Assembly (NCBI RefSeq): GCF_000956595.1
Contig: NZ_JYOO01000011.1
Coordinates: 82,667-146,666, forward strand
Reading direction: 5' to 3'
DNA from: Priestia aryabhattai B8W22
Lineage (GTDB): Bacteria > Bacillota > Bacilli > Bacillales > Bacillaceae_H
DNA length: 64,000 nt
Every line of letters starts with the position of its first letter. The stretch's first letter is position 1. The position numbers and the translations under genes are program-made. Below are positions 36,628-46,871 of the stretch, one piece after another. Below the pieces are notes generated by a model. The model ran no database searches. It saw nothing but the letters and a program-made list of their open reading frames with translations, and was not told the origin of the DNA.

Positions 36628-36656
36628 ATTGTAACTATTATCTTGAAAAAATCCAA
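36628..36656 (-). promoter_or_regulatory. Sigma-A promoter of relA-dtd
   Basis: On the minus strand, TTGGAT (36651-36656), 17-nt spacer, TACAAT (36628-36633), 37 nt before the start codon. Confidence 0.7.
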
Positions 36657-36727
36657 GGATGTAAAGCCTTTGCGTCTAATTTATGAAATTTACATCATTT
36701 CCATTTTACGTATTAACGTTTTTTAAC

Positions 36728-36762
36728 GAAAAAAGAGCACCTGTATCAGGTACTCTTTTTTA
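36728..36762 (-). terminator. Terminator of apt
   Basis: AAAAAAGAG.ACCTG / CAGGT.CTCTTTTTT arms with one mismatch and a TAT loop, with A6/T6 flanks. It is 15 nt past the apt stop. Confidence 0.9.
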
Positions 36763-36776
36763 TGTGATCGTTCGTC

Positions 36777-37289
36777 TTAATACGTCATTAATGTGAATAC
36801 ATCGTAACCGTCTAGTTTGTCACGGCCGTCAAGGTAAGAAAGTTCAATTAAGAACGCAGCTCCAACAACAATTCCGCCTAATTCTTCGACAAGCTTAATT
36901 GTCGCTTCAATTGTACCGCCTGTTGCTAATAAATCATCTGTAATCAACACGCGCTGACCTGGCTTAATTGCATCTTTATGAATCGTTAATACGTCTTTAC
37001 CGTATTCTAAACCATAATCTACTTTGATTACTTCACGCGGTAATTTTCCTTCTTTACGAACAGGTGCAAAGCCAATACCTAGCGCATATGCTACTGGACA
37101 ACCAACGATAAATCCGCGAGCTTCCGGTCCTACGATAATATCAACTTGTTTATCATTGGCATATTTTACAATCTCATCCGTTGCAGCACGGTATGCGTCA
37201 CCGTTATCCATTAATGTTGAGATATCTTTAAATGTAATACCTGGTTTTGGCCAGTCAGGTACAATTGTAATATAATCTTTAAAATTCAT
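36777..37289 (-). CDS. apt: Adenine phosphoribosyltransferase
   Basis: Converts adenine and PRPP to AMP, which also limits adenine feedback from MTA/SAH nucleosidase activity encoded elsewhere in the window. The 170-residue type I PRTase carries the PRPP loop [13 protein letters not shown] and the family segments [20 protein letters not shown] and PVRKEGKLP. It starts [18 protein letters not shown]. It lies 15 nt after recJ, within one transcript, ending at a strong terminator. Confidence 0.97.
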   Translation of the reverse strand: MNFKDYITIVPDWPKPGITFKDISTLMDNGDAYRAATDEIVKYANDKQVDIIVGPEARGFIVGCPVAYALGIGFAPVRKEGKLPREVIKVDYGLEYGKDVLTIHKDAIKPGQRVLITDDLLATGGTIEATIKLVEELGGIVVGAAFLIELSYLDGRDKLDGYDVFTLMTY

Positions 37290-37304
37290 TCTAATGTTGC
37301 CTCC

Positions 37305-39647
37305 TCATTCAATCGAACGCTTAAAAATATCTTGAAATTGATTTTTAAGCTGTACATATGACGTATAAATAAAGTTTTTTTCTATTTCAATCTGCTGCTG
37401 CTTTTGGCGATAAGTCGCAGATTCTATTAAATCACGTTTCGCAGAATTTTTCACTAACGAAATTAAGCCATTGTTTATTGTAACAAATTCTAACTCAAAA
37501 AACACCTTTGCCATAAAATCAATCGTTTCTTTCGACCAGCCCTTATGAATCGCTAAATCTTCTTTGTAGCGTTTTAAATCAAAAGGACCCTTTTTCGCTA
37601 AAAAGCCGTAAAACCATTTAAAGTGATCACGAGTTGGGATTGTATCAAAATAATGGTCTTCTTCCGTTAAGAAAATAGCGTATATTCTAGAAGGAATACC
37701 TTGGACAAACAAAGCTTCAAGCCACTTCTGTGAAGGAGGCAAATCTAATAAAACGATCTGTTCCCCTGCACACATACATGCGTTTGCCTGTTCTTCATTT
37801 TGAATAAGAACAACATGCTCCATCGGCAGCAGCGACTTGTATTTATCAATTGTTGAATCATGAAAAGCAACGACTTTCATTTGATCCGTGAATACCTGTT
37901 CAAAGAAACGTTTGACATCAACCGCACTGCGATAATCAAACATCTGCCACTCGTCTACAGAGATATCTTCTACCATCAGCTGCGGTTTGCGCATATTGTT
38001 CCACTCATTAATAGATAGTTCACCTACTAATGATACCTTAGCTATAGGAGATACTTCATCTAATATATAGCCTAACCCAAATCCTACTGCATCAACCGAT
38101 ACACCGCTGTCTTCAAATACGAGTTTTAAATGATTTTTATTAGCACCAATTTTCCGCATAGATGTTGTATGAACATCTTTAATGAGAACTTTTGGCTTCG
38201 GGTTATGCATACCAAATGGAGCAAGCGCACTCATTTGTTCAATGTTCTCCAGCGTAATTTCCTCTGTTGTGCATACTGTATCAACTGATGTAATTGGAAT
38301 AAAATCCTGTTCGGTTAACACGTTGCTTGCTTGTTCATTAAGACGTCTGCGCAGCTCTTCTACATCATCGCTGTTTAACGTCATGCCGGCTGCCATTGGA
38401 TGCCCTCCAAAATGCGGCAAAATGTCACGGCATTTAGATAAGTTCGCGAATAAGTCAAAGCCTTCGATACTTCTTGCTGAACCTTTGGCAATACGATTTT
38501 CGGAGTCAATACTTAGTACAATTGTTGGTCTGTAGAACTTTTCTACGAGCCTAGAAGCGACAATTCCAACAACGCCTGCATTCCATCCTTCTCCCTCTAC
38601 AATAAGAACGCTGTTTTCATCCGGAGGATACATATTTTCAACAAATTCAACGGCTTCTTCCGTAATATCGTTTACGATTTGCTGCCTTTCCTTGTTTAAC
38701 GCATCAATTTCTTTAGCTAAACCTTTTGCCTCTTCAGCATTTGTTGTCATAAGCAAGTGAACAGCTGGATCAGCATCTTGAAGACGCCCTACTGCATTAA
38801 TGCGAGGAGCCATGGCAAATCCAATTGTATCTTCAGTAATTTCTTCGCGTTTTACTCCACATACACTCAACAGCGCTTCAATTCCAGTGCGCTTCGTGAA
38901 CTTCAAATAGTCAAGACCTTTGCGAGCAATTAAGCGGTTTTCGTCGACTAAAGGAACTAAGTCAGCAATCGTCCCAATCACTGCTAGTTCTAACAAATGT
39001 TCCGGAAGCTCCCCTAACAGCGCATGAGCGAGTTTAAAAGCCACTCCTACACCTGCCAGTTCTTTAAATGGATATGTACTTCCCGGCAGCTTTGGATGAA
39101 TAATTGCATACGCATCCGGTAAAACCGGACCCGGCTCGTGGTGATCCGTAATAATTAAATCAAAATCTAATTCACGTGCATACGCCGTTTCTTCGACTGC
39201 CGAAATACCTGTGTCTACCGTAATCACCAGCTGATAGCCGCCTGTGTTTATTTTATCAAATGCTGCCTTATTCGGCCCATAACCTTCTGTAAAGCGATTA
39301 GGAATATAAAAATCAGTATCAGCGCCGAGCTGCTGTAAAGCAGATAACATAACAGAAGTACTGCTGACGCCGTCCGCATCGTAATCTCCATAGATCATAA
39401 TTTTTTCATTATGATCAATTGCTTGCTGAATACGAGCTACCGCTTTGTCCATATCGTGCAATAAAAACGGATCGTGGAACGTTTGTGCATCAACGTGTAA
39501 AAACTCACGTGCCGCTTCTACTGTTGTCATGCCTCTATTAAGTAATAACGAAGCTACTAGAGGTGTAATATTGAGGTTTTCTACAAATTCATTAACAAGT
39601 TGTTCATCACATTCTTGAACATTCCAACGTTTTTTTGACTGTAACAT
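37305..39647 (-). CDS. recJ: Single-stranded-DNA-specific exonuclease RecJ
   Basis: 5'-3' ssDNA exonuclease used in recombination and mismatch repair. The 780-residue protein has the DHH phosphoesterase core: MIYGDYDADGVSSTSVML, ITVDTGI, DHHEPG (motif III) and HPKLPGS. The DHHA1 region with FGGHPMAAGM follows, and an OB fold and a Bacillus-type C-terminal extension complete it. It starts MLQSKKRWNVQECDEQL. The gene is followed 15 nt later by apt, and a large upstream gap of about 100 nt separates it from secDF. Confidence 0.96.
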   Translation of the reverse strand: MLQSKKRWNVQECDEQLVNEFVENLNITPLVASLLLNRGMTTVEAAREFLHVDAQTFHDPFLLHDMDKAVARIQQAIDHNEKIMIYGDYDADGVSSTSVMLSALQQLGADTDFYIPNRFTEGYGPNKAAFDKINTGGYQLVITVDTGISAVEETAYARELDFDLIITDHHEPGPVLPDAYAIIHPKLPGSTYPFKELAGVGVAFKLAHALLGELPEHLLELAVIGTIADLVPLVDENRLIARKGLDYLKFTKRTGIEALLSVCGVKREEITEDTIGFAMAPRINAVGRLQDADPAVHLLMTTNAEEAKGLAKEIDALNKERQQIVNDITEEAVEFVENMYPPDENSVLIVEGEGWNAGVVGIVASRLVEKFYRPTIVLSIDSENRIAKGSARSIEGFDLFANLSKCRDILPHFGGHPMAAGMTLNSDDVEELRRRLNEQASNVLTEQDFIPITSVDTVCTTEEITLENIEQMSALAPFGMHNPKPKVLIKDVHTTSMRKIGANKNHLKLVFEDSGVSVDAVGFGLGYILDEVSPIAKVSLVGELSINEWNNMRKPQLMVEDISVDEWQMFDYRSAVDVKRFFEQVFTDQMKVVAFHDSTIDKYKSLLPMEHVVLIQNEEQANACMCAGEQIVLLDLPPSQKWLEALFVQGIPSRIYAIFLTEEDHYFDTIPTRDHFKWFYGFLAKKGPFDLKRYKEDLAIHKGWSKETIDFMAKVFFELEFVTINNGLISLVKNSAKRDLIESATYRQKQQQIEIEKNFIYTSYVQLKNQFQDIFKRSIE

Positions 39648-39752
39648 GTCTCTTCACCCCTTAACCCACATTATTATACTAGAGTGGATGAAATGGAGCA
39701 ACGAAAGAAAATAAGCATATTTTTCTGACAGTGGGTCTTGAATTTTCACACA

Positions 39753-39789
39753 CAAAAAAACGTGCGAAAACTTACGCACGTTTTTGTAA
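39753..39789 (-). terminator. Terminator of secDF
   Basis: CGTGCG (39761-39766) / CGCACG (39775-39780) with an 8-nt loop, flanked by A7 and T5. It directly follows the secDF stop. Confidence 0.9.
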
Positions 39790-42027
39790 TTACTTGCTTT
39801 CTACTTCTTTTTGTTGCTCGCGCTTCAACTGTTTCCCTTTCCACACAAGCCATAGCTGAGCAGCAATAAACACAGATGAATATGCACCAAGAATTAAACC
39901 TACTAACAGGGCAATTGAGAAGTTTTGAATCGATTCACTTCCGAATAGAAGAAGTGCTACAACTGCAATCACAACTGTTAACACGGTGTTCATTGAACGA
40001 GTAAACGTTTCACGCAAGCTTAAATTTACGATAAACGCCAAATCGTCAAACGTTTTGGATTTAAATTTCTGCATATTTTCACGAATGCGGTCAAACGTAA
40101 CGATCGTATCGTTAATCGAGTAACCAACAATCGTCAAGACAGCGGCGATAAACGTTAAATCCACTTCTAATTTCGTTAAGCTGAAGACCGTAACGATAAA
40201 GAACGCATCATGTAACAAAGCAAGTACGGCTGCAAGAGCCATATAAAATTCAAATCGAATCGTTACATAGATGATAATTCCAATTGAAGCAATTAAAATC
40301 GCCATCATTGCATTTTTCGCCAGTTCTTTTCCTACTGTGGGCGAAACGGTGCTTACATTTGGTTCAGAACCGTACTTGTCTTTAAAGTGATCTTTCAAAT
40401 TAGCAATTTCTTTTTTATCCAAGACTCCAACTACACGTACAACACCTGTATCATTACTTTTCCCTGTAATAACTACATCATCCGTTTTGATATCAAGAGA
40501 CTTCATTTCACGCTGTATCTCAGCCTGCGTAACGGTATGATTTGCCGGAATTTCTATGCGAGTTCCGCTCGTAAAGTCAATACCAAGATTCAGCTTGAAC
40601 ACAGCAACCGAAATAATACCGATAATGACCAGCACGCTTGAGAATGTGAAGAACGCTTTACGGTATTTAACAAAGTCAATTTTATCCCACGCTGTAGGTA
40701 AAACGGTTGTGCCGTCATCTTTGCTTAAATCGTGAATTTGCTCTTTCTTCACGCCAAAGTAGCCTGGTTTTTTATCAAACCAGCGGCTGTTTACTAAAAG
40801 GCTCATTAATAATCGCGTACCGTATACGGCCGTAATAAAACTTAGCACAATTCCGATCATTAATGTTGTTGCAAATCCTTTTACTGAACTTTGACCATAA
40901 AAGAATAATACAAGAGCCGCTAACATCGTTGTAATATTGGCATCAAAAATGGTCGCAAGTGAGCGACGATTTCCTGCCCGGTAGGCCGATATAACAGACC
41001 TTCCTGTTTTCAGTTCATCTTTAATCCGCTCGTACGTAATGATATTCGCATCGACTGCCATACCTACACCGAGAATAAGAGCCGCAATACCTGGAAGGGT
41101 CATAACCACATGCATCAAGTCAAATACAAGCAGGTTTAAATACACGTAGAAGCTGAGTGTAATAATGGCAATAAGCCCCGGTATACGGTAGAAAAACAGC
41201 ATATAAAGGAAGATAACCCCAATCCCGATAATACCCGCTAATATAGTCGTGTGAAGAGCTTCTTCCCCAAACTGCGCTCCAACGGATGTAGAGTATAGCT
41301 CATCTAATTTAACTGGCAGCGACCCGGCATTTAGCAATTCCGCCAGCTGCGTTGCACTTTTCACTGTGAAGTTTCCACCTGAAATTTCAACATCTGGCTG
41401 CGTTAACACGCTGCTAACAGAGGCTGCAGACAGATACTTCGGATTTTGTTTTGCTGATTCTTTTTGGTACGAGTCTTTTCCTTCTTCATAATCCAGCCAA
41501 ATGACAATTAAATTGTTAGGTGCTGGTTTTTGAGAAAGCTCTCGCGTGATCTTTTCAAATTTTTTCGCATTTTTTAACTTTAGTGAGACGCTAGGCTGAT
41601 TGCTTTGGTCAAACGATTGCTTTGCTCCGCCTTGCGCTAAGTCTGTACCATCCATCAGCACCTTATCGTTCACGTCACGGAACGTTAAGTTTGCTTGAGT
41701 TGATAACAAATCCCTGGCTTGCTTTTGATTCGTGACACCAGCTAGCTGAACGCGGATGCGGTCGTTTCCTTCAATTTGAATGCTGGGCTCACTAACTCCC
41801 AGTACATCGACACGTTGACGCAGCGCTTCAACCGTGCTGTTAAGTGCCTTTTTGTCAATGACATCGCCTTTTTTAGCTGGACTGACTTTATATAAAATTT
41901 CAAATCCACCTTGAAGGTCGAGGCCAAGTTTAATATCTTTTGTAATTCCAGTCATCGTTGTTCCGATTGTACTAAACACAAGCAGTACTAAGAGGAAAAA
42001 GGCAACGATACGTCCTCTTTTAACCAT
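39790..42027 (-). CDS. secDF: Fused protein translocase subunit SecDF
   Basis: Proton-driven accessory component of the Sec translocon, made as one 745-residue chain of 12 predicted membrane helices, as in B. subtilis. The SecD half has KLGLDLQGGFEILYKV and the conserved VGMAVDANIITYERIKDEL. The SecF half begins near residue 445 with KLNLGIDFTSGTRIEIP and has GYSINDTIVTFDRIREN and LRETFTRSMNTVL. Two periplasmic-type loops are present (about residues 40-250 and 480-540). Its terminator is immediately downstream. Confidence 0.97.
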   Translation of the reverse strand: MVKRGRIVAFFLLVLLVFSTIGTTMTGITKDIKLGLDLQGGFEILYKVSPAKKGDVIDKKALNSTVEALRQRVDVLGVSEPSIQIEGNDRIRVQLAGVTNQKQARDLLSTQANLTFRDVNDKVLMDGTDLAQGGAKQSFDQSNQPSVSLKLKNAKKFEKITRELSQKPAPNNLIVIWLDYEEGKDSYQKESAKQNPKYLSAASVSSVLTQPDVEISGGNFTVKSATQLAELLNAGSLPVKLDELYSTSVGAQFGEEALHTTILAGIIGIGVIFLYMLFFYRIPGLIAIITLSFYVYLNLLVFDLMHVVMTLPGIAALILGVGMAVDANIITYERIKDELKTGRSVISAYRAGNRRSLATIFDANITTMLAALVLFFYGQSSVKGFATTLMIGIVLSFITAVYGTRLLMSLLVNSRWFDKKPGYFGVKKEQIHDLSKDDGTTVLPTAWDKIDFVKYRKAFFTFSSVLVIIGIISVAVFKLNLGIDFTSGTRIEIPANHTVTQAEIQREMKSLDIKTDDVVITGKSNDTGVVRVVGVLDKKEIANLKDHFKDKYGSEPNVSTVSPTVGKELAKNAMMAILIASIGIIIYVTIRFEFYMALAAVLALLHDAFFIVTVFSLTKLEVDLTFIAAVLTIVGYSINDTIVTFDRIRENMQKFKSKTFDDLAFIVNLSLRETFTRSMNTVLTVVIAVVALLLFGSESIQNFSIALLVGLILGAYSSVFIAAQLWLVWKGKQLKREQQKEVESK

Positions 42028-42164
42028 CGACAGAAAATCCTCCTTCTTATGTAAAAAACATGAAATGATAACAATAGATAAATGACCAATCTAATTATCA
42101 TTCATAACCTAATGTCTGTCAAATAAAGACCTTATCAAATTTTAATACATGTATTTTACAAACT

Positions 42165-42458
42165 CTACTTTAATAATTCTTTCCAGTCTTCTCCATTATT
42201 AACACTTGAGAACATATCAGATTTATAAGATTCAATTGTTACATAGCTCATCACCTGCGTGATCTTAACAGATAAAATATCATTTACAACTTGGTGGAGA
42301 GATAGCTCCTTTTCTTTTTTCCATTTTTTCATTTCCAAATAACTCAATAAATCGTTCTCCGTTACTTCTTCATATCCGAGCATATGAAATTCTTCCATTT
42401 TGCTGGATACGACAGGCTGTATAAGTTCTTTCGAAGCTGAAATAAATGGATGTGTCAT
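42165..42458 (-). CDS. comN: Post-transcriptional regulator ComN family protein
   Basis: A 97-residue protein of the ComN family, which in B. subtilis controls the comE late-competence mRNA and interacts with DivIVA at the pole. It reads MTHPFISASKELIQPVVSSKMEEFHMLGYEEVTENDLLSYLEMKKWKKEKELSLHQVVNDIL in pieces, with the family's LGYEEVTENDLLSYL pattern. No enzymatic domain is present. The ATG has AAAGGAGGA upstream; an in-frame extension of 29 residues lacks a site and overlaps divergent spoVB. Identification rests on pattern and on position next to spoVB and secDF, as in B. subtilis. Confidence 0.88.
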   Translation of the reverse strand: MTHPFISASKELIQPVVSSKMEEFHMLGYEEVTENDLLSYLEMKKWKKEKELSLHQVVNDILSVKITQVMSYVTIESYKSDMFSSVNNGEDWKELLK

Positions 42459-42526
42459 ATCGATCCTCCTTTCCGTTTGACATTTTGCGTAAAATTTCTT
42501 TCTCGTATGAGGAATACTTGTCATGC

Positions 42527-42550
42527 TTGGACACCGACGGCGCATATATT
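42527..42550 (+). promoter_or_regulatory. Candidate SigE promoter of spoVB
   Basis: CATATATT (42543-42550) matches the SigE -10 CATANNNT, with TCATGCT 15 nt upstream as a partial -35. Transcription would start about 25 nt before the spoVB ATG. SpoVB is a mother-cell SigE gene in B. subtilis. Confidence 0.4.
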
Positions 42551-42582
42551 CACTGTATAAACCTCAAGAAAGCAGTGAGTAT

Positions 42583-44133
42583 ATGTCTAAATTTTTACAG
42601 GGAACTATTATTTTAATAATTGCTGGCTTAATTACACGTGTACTCGGGTTTGTCAATCGAATTGTGGTGGCTCGAATGATTGGAGACGAAGGTGTGGGAC
42701 TTTATATGATGGCGGTCCCCACGCTGGTATTAGTAATCACCTTAACACAGCTTGGGCTACCGGTTGCCATATCCAAGTTAGTGGCAGAAGCAGAAGCTTT
42801 AGGTGACAGGCATAAAATAAAAAAAATACTTGTCGTCTCTTTAAGTATTACGTGCACGCTGAGCGTTTTATTTACGCTCGGACTAATATTATTCGCTCCC
42901 GTTGTAGCAAAAACCTTCTTTACAGATTCACGTACAATCTATCCGCTGCTTGCGATTATTCCAGTTATTCCAATCATCGCCGTCTCGTCTGTCATCCGCG
43001 GATATTTTCAAGGAAAGCAGCAAATGAAGCCTGCTGCTTATTCTCAAATTATCGAACAAGTGGTGCGCATTACGTTAATTGCCGTATGTACAAAAGCATT
43101 TTTGCCTTATGGAATCGAGTACGCTGCGGCTGGCGCTATGCTCTCTTCCGTATTTGGAGAACTAGCTTCACTGTTTTATATGATGTTTATGTTCAAGCGA
43201 AAGAAGAAAATAACGGTAAGACGAAAATTTTTTGCTTCTTTACATGCAGGCAAAGATACGTTCCTTGACTTAATGCGAATCGCTCTTCCTACGACAGGAA
43301 GCCGCATGATTGGGTCAATTTCTTGGTTTTTAGAACCGATTGTAGTGGCTCAAAGTTTAGCAATCGCAGGAATAGCGACAGCGGTAGCAACGAAGCAGTA
43401 CGGAGAATTAACAGGCTTTGCACTCCCGCTCCTGATGTTGCCTTCTTTTGTAACGGTGTCTCTATCTACTTCTTTGGTTCCCGCAATCAGTGAATCTCTT
43501 GCACAGAATCAAATGAAACAAATCGAATATCGGCTTCATCAAGCTCTCCGCTTGTCGTTTGTAACAGGCGGACTGGCCGTTGTTGTTCTTTATGTATTTG
43601 CTAATCCGGTAATGGAATTGATGTATGGTTCTGACAAAGCTGCTATTTTTGTCAAAGTCATGGCGCCTTTCTTTATCTTTTATTACTTTCAAGGGCCGCT
43701 TCAAGCTGTTCTGCAGGCGCTAGACCTTGCAAAAGCCGCCATGATTAACAGTTTTATAGGAGCAGCGGTCAAAACATCTCTTATCTTCTTACTCGCAACT
43801 CAGCCCAATCTAGGCATTATGGGAGCTGGTCTTGCAATTGTTGTGGGAATGATGCTTGTCACTCTTTTACACCTGTCTACGGTTATGAAAAAAATCACGT
43901 ATAAGCTTCATGTGTTTGAGTATCTTCGCAGCTTTGCTGTAATGGGCATATCAGGTTTTATTGGACACTTCGCTTATATGAAGCTTTTCACTTCCATCCC
44001 TTTGAGTTTGCGAACCGTCTTATCAATTGCACTGACAAGCTTTGTATACGTATTGTTTTTGCTGCTTTTTAGACTGATAACAAAAGAAGAATTAAACCGT
44101 TTTTCTGTTTTGCGCTATTTTAAACGAAAATAA
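42583..44133 (+). CDS. spoVB: Stage V sporulation protein B, polysaccharide/lipid II flippase family
   Basis: A membrane protein of 516 residues with about 14 predicted helices, in the MOP/MviN exporter superfamily. In sporulation the B. subtilis homologue is required for cortex peptidoglycan synthesis. The start MSKFLQGTIILIIAGLITRVLGFVNRIVVARMIGDEGVGLYMM matches SpoVB; the longer ORF start lacks a site. The ribosome binding site is weak (GCAGTGAG). Conserved segments are RVLGFVNRIV, PVIPIIAVSSVIRGYFQGKQQM and GPLQAVLQALDLAK. It diverges from comN and ends at a bidirectional terminator shared with the DUF421 gene. Confidence 0.95.
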   Translation: MSKFLQGTIILIIAGLITRVLGFVNRIVVARMIGDEGVGLYMMAVPTLVLVITLTQLGLPVAISKLVAEAEALGDRHKIKKILVVSLSITCTLSVLFTLGLILFAPVVAKTFFTDSRTIYPLLAIIPVIPIIAVSSVIRGYFQGKQQMKPAAYSQIIEQVVRITLIAVCTKAFLPYGIEYAAAGAMLSSVFGELASLFYMMFMFKRKKKITVRRKFFASLHAGKDTFLDLMRIALPTTGSRMIGSISWFLEPIVVAQSLAIAGIATAVATKQYGELTGFALPLLMLPSFVTVSLSTSLVPAISESLAQNQMKQIEYRLHQALRLSFVTGGLAVVVLYVFANPVMELMYGSDKAAIFVKVMAPFFIFYYFQGPLQAVLQALDLAKAAMINSFIGAAVKTSLIFLLATQPNLGIMGAGLAIVVGMMLVTLLHLSTVMKKITYKLHVFEYLRSFAVMGISGFIGHFAYMKLFTSIPLSLRTVLSIALTSFVYVLFLLLFRLITKEELNRFSVLRYFKRK

Positions 44134-44160
44134 AACGCGGAGCAATCCGCGTTTTATTGT
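44129..44160. terminator. Bidirectional terminator between spoVB and the DUF421 gene
   Basis: AAAACGCGGA / TCCGCGTTTT (44132-44141, 44146-44155) form a perfect 10-bp stem with a 4-nt loop. Confidence 0.92.
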
Positions 44161-44807
44161 TTCACATCTACCAAATCTATAAAAAATTTTCCGTTGTCGT
44201 AGCTGCAATATGAAATCTTATCTAAGTTTGAATACCCTCGCTTTTCCAGCTCTGTCCTTAACCATTCCGTCGTTTTATGTTCATGCAGCAGATGCTCTTC
44301 TTGAATAATGCCGTCAATGATAAAAGGCAAATTCAAATTGCCTTTTTCACCTGATTGCTGATCTTTTTCAAACACGGATAGCCTTCCTGAAGATTCTAAA
44401 ATAGCGAATTCAACATCAGCTACATTTTTTATATTTTTATCACGGAGCTGCACGAGCAAGTCATTGAAGTTATATCGCTGCCTTTTCATTTCATGTTCGT
44501 TTATTTTTCCATTTTCAATGATAATACTAGGTTTGCCATCAATAAAATTTCGCATTCGATTGCTTTTAAGAGACCATATAGCTAAGCCGATTTGAATAAT
44601 AAGAAGCGTTAACATCGGAAGAATTGAATACAGCAAAGGATCTTTTGGGTTTTCAATAGCCATTACTGCCATTTCAGCAATCATAATAAAGACCACTAAA
44701 TCCAATATGCTCAGCTCCCCTATTTCCCTTTTGCCCATAACGCGAAAAATAATTAAAACTACTACATATAAAAGAACGGTTCGCGCAACCATGATCAACA
44801 ACTCCAC
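44154..44807 (-). CDS. yrbG: DUF421 membrane protein (YetF/YrbG family)
   Basis: A 217-residue protein with three N-terminal membrane helices (VARTVLLYVVVLIIFRVMG, SILDLVVFIMIAEMAVMA, LLYSILPMLTLLIIQIGLAIWSL). They are followed by the cytoplasmic DUF421 domain: GKPSIIIENGKINEHEMKRQRYNFNDLLVQLRDKNIKNVADVEFAILESSGRLSVF in pieces. Family members help resist envelope stress, but the molecular role is unknown. The start is GTG at 44807, with GGAGGT 7 nt upstream. The homologue sits next to spoVB in B. subtilis. Confidence 0.9.
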   Translation of the reverse strand: MELLIMVARTVLLYVVVLIIFRVMGKREIGELSILDLVVFIMIAEMAVMAIENPKDPLLYSILPMLTLLIIQIGLAIWSLKSNRMRNFIDGKPSIIIENGKINEHEMKRQRYNFNDLLVQLRDKNIKNVADVEFAILESSGRLSVFEKDQQSGEKGNLNLPFIIDGIIQEEHLLHEHKTTEWLRTELEKRGYSNLDKISYCSYDNGKFFIDLVDVKQ

Positions 44808-44953
44808 CGCAAAGACCTCCTTTATGTATTCCCTTGTAGTTTGTACCATTTATTTTAAAATAGCCTTACTTTTATGCGTCTATTTTGAAGTCATCCCGAA
44901 TATGCTCGTACTAAGGGTTCACCTATCTTTTTATTTCATGAGGGGGAAACAAG

Positions 44954-45337
44954 TTGGGTGCAAAACGAATGAGCAACGCTGTATTTGCAGGGGTAGCAAC
45001 AATCTTAGTGATGGCTTTAGCGATTAGCATTATCTTTTCGCTTATTTTAAAATTCACATCGCTTGAAGAACAGTCCGTACGTTTATTTTTACTTATTCTC
45101 TCATTTATTACACTGTTTATCGGAGGATTTATCGCAGGAGGACGAAACGGTTCAAAGGGACTTCTTGTTGGAGGCGCCACTGGTATTTCTTATTCTTTTT
45201 TAATGTTTTTGCTGCAATTCCTCGGCTATAGTCACCTGTTTTCTGCACAGCAGCTTTTATTTCACGCTGGATTTATTGGAGTCGCTATTCTCGGGGGAAT
45301 TGTTGGCGTAAACATTGCCGGTTCACGAGAAGCATAA
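44954..45337 (+). CDS. yrzE: TIGR04086-type small membrane protein (YrzE-like)
   Basis: A 127-residue protein with four predicted membrane helices (residues 7-29, 39-60, 67-89 and 98-123). A characteristic GGFIAGGRNGSKGLLVGGATG stretch joins helices 2 and 3. It starts with TTG at 44954, GGGGG 7 nt upstream (AGGGGGAAACAAG); an ATG five codons later is less well placed. The family is widespread in Bacilli with unknown function. It is encoded opposite to yajC, with both transcripts ending in one perfect palindromic terminator. Confidence 0.82.
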   Translation: MGAKRMSNAVFAGVATILVMALAISIIFSLILKFTSLEEQSVRLFLLILSFITLFIGGFIAGGRNGSKGLLVGGATGISYSFLMFLLQFLGYSHLFSAQQLLFHAGFIGVAILGGIVGVNIAGSREA

Positions 45338-45372
45338 AAAAACGTCACGTACATGTACGTGACGTTTTTTTA
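45333..45372. terminator. Perfectly palindromic bidirectional terminator
   Basis: A uninterrupted palindrome of ACGTCACGTAC and its complement around the centre at 45352-45353, with A6/T7 flanks. It serves both the YrzE-like gene and yajC. Confidence 0.93.
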
Positions 45373-45636
45373 TTAATCTACGCTTCTTACTTCACGAATA
45401 GCATTGCGGTCAAACGTTAATTTTGAACCGTCAGTGCTGCGAACCACAACTTGTGACTCATCGATTGCTTCTACCAGACCGTGCATACCGCCAATTGTAA
45501 CAATCTTATCACCTTTTTTAAGTGCTGATTGCATTTGCTGTACGTTTTTTTGACGTTTTTGCTGTGGACGGATTAACAAGAAATAGAAAATGACAAACAT
45601 TAAAAGTAATGGCCAAATATTTTGTAAAACACCCAT
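45373..45636 (-). CDS. yajC: Preprotein translocase subunit YajC
   Basis: Small inner-membrane partner of SecDF, 87 residues. It has one N-terminal membrane helix (WPLLLMFVIFYFLLIRPQQKRQK) and a soluble domain (GDKIVTIGGMHGLVEAIDESQVVVRSTDGSKLTF). The RPQQKR motif after the helix is diagnostic. AAGGAGGAG stands before the ATG. It follows tgt in the ruvAB-queA-tgt-yajC block. Confidence 0.96.
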   Translation of the reverse strand: MGVLQNIWPLLLMFVIFYFLLIRPQQKRQKNVQQMQSALKKGDKIVTIGGMHGLVEAIDESQVVVRSTDGSKLTFDRNAIREVRSVD

Positions 45637-45708
45637 GAAAACTCCTCCTTTTATTTATATTATCAACAGGTACTCATTCATAAATTTGATGAAAATTCCT
45701 GTAGTGAC

Positions 45709-46866
<1,158 letters not shown>

Positions 46867-46871
46867 TTAAA

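Noticed and set aside
42060..42105. Inverted repeat AATGATAA/TTATCATT between secDF and comN as a terminator
   Set aside because: The arms are short, the loop is large and there is no T-tract.
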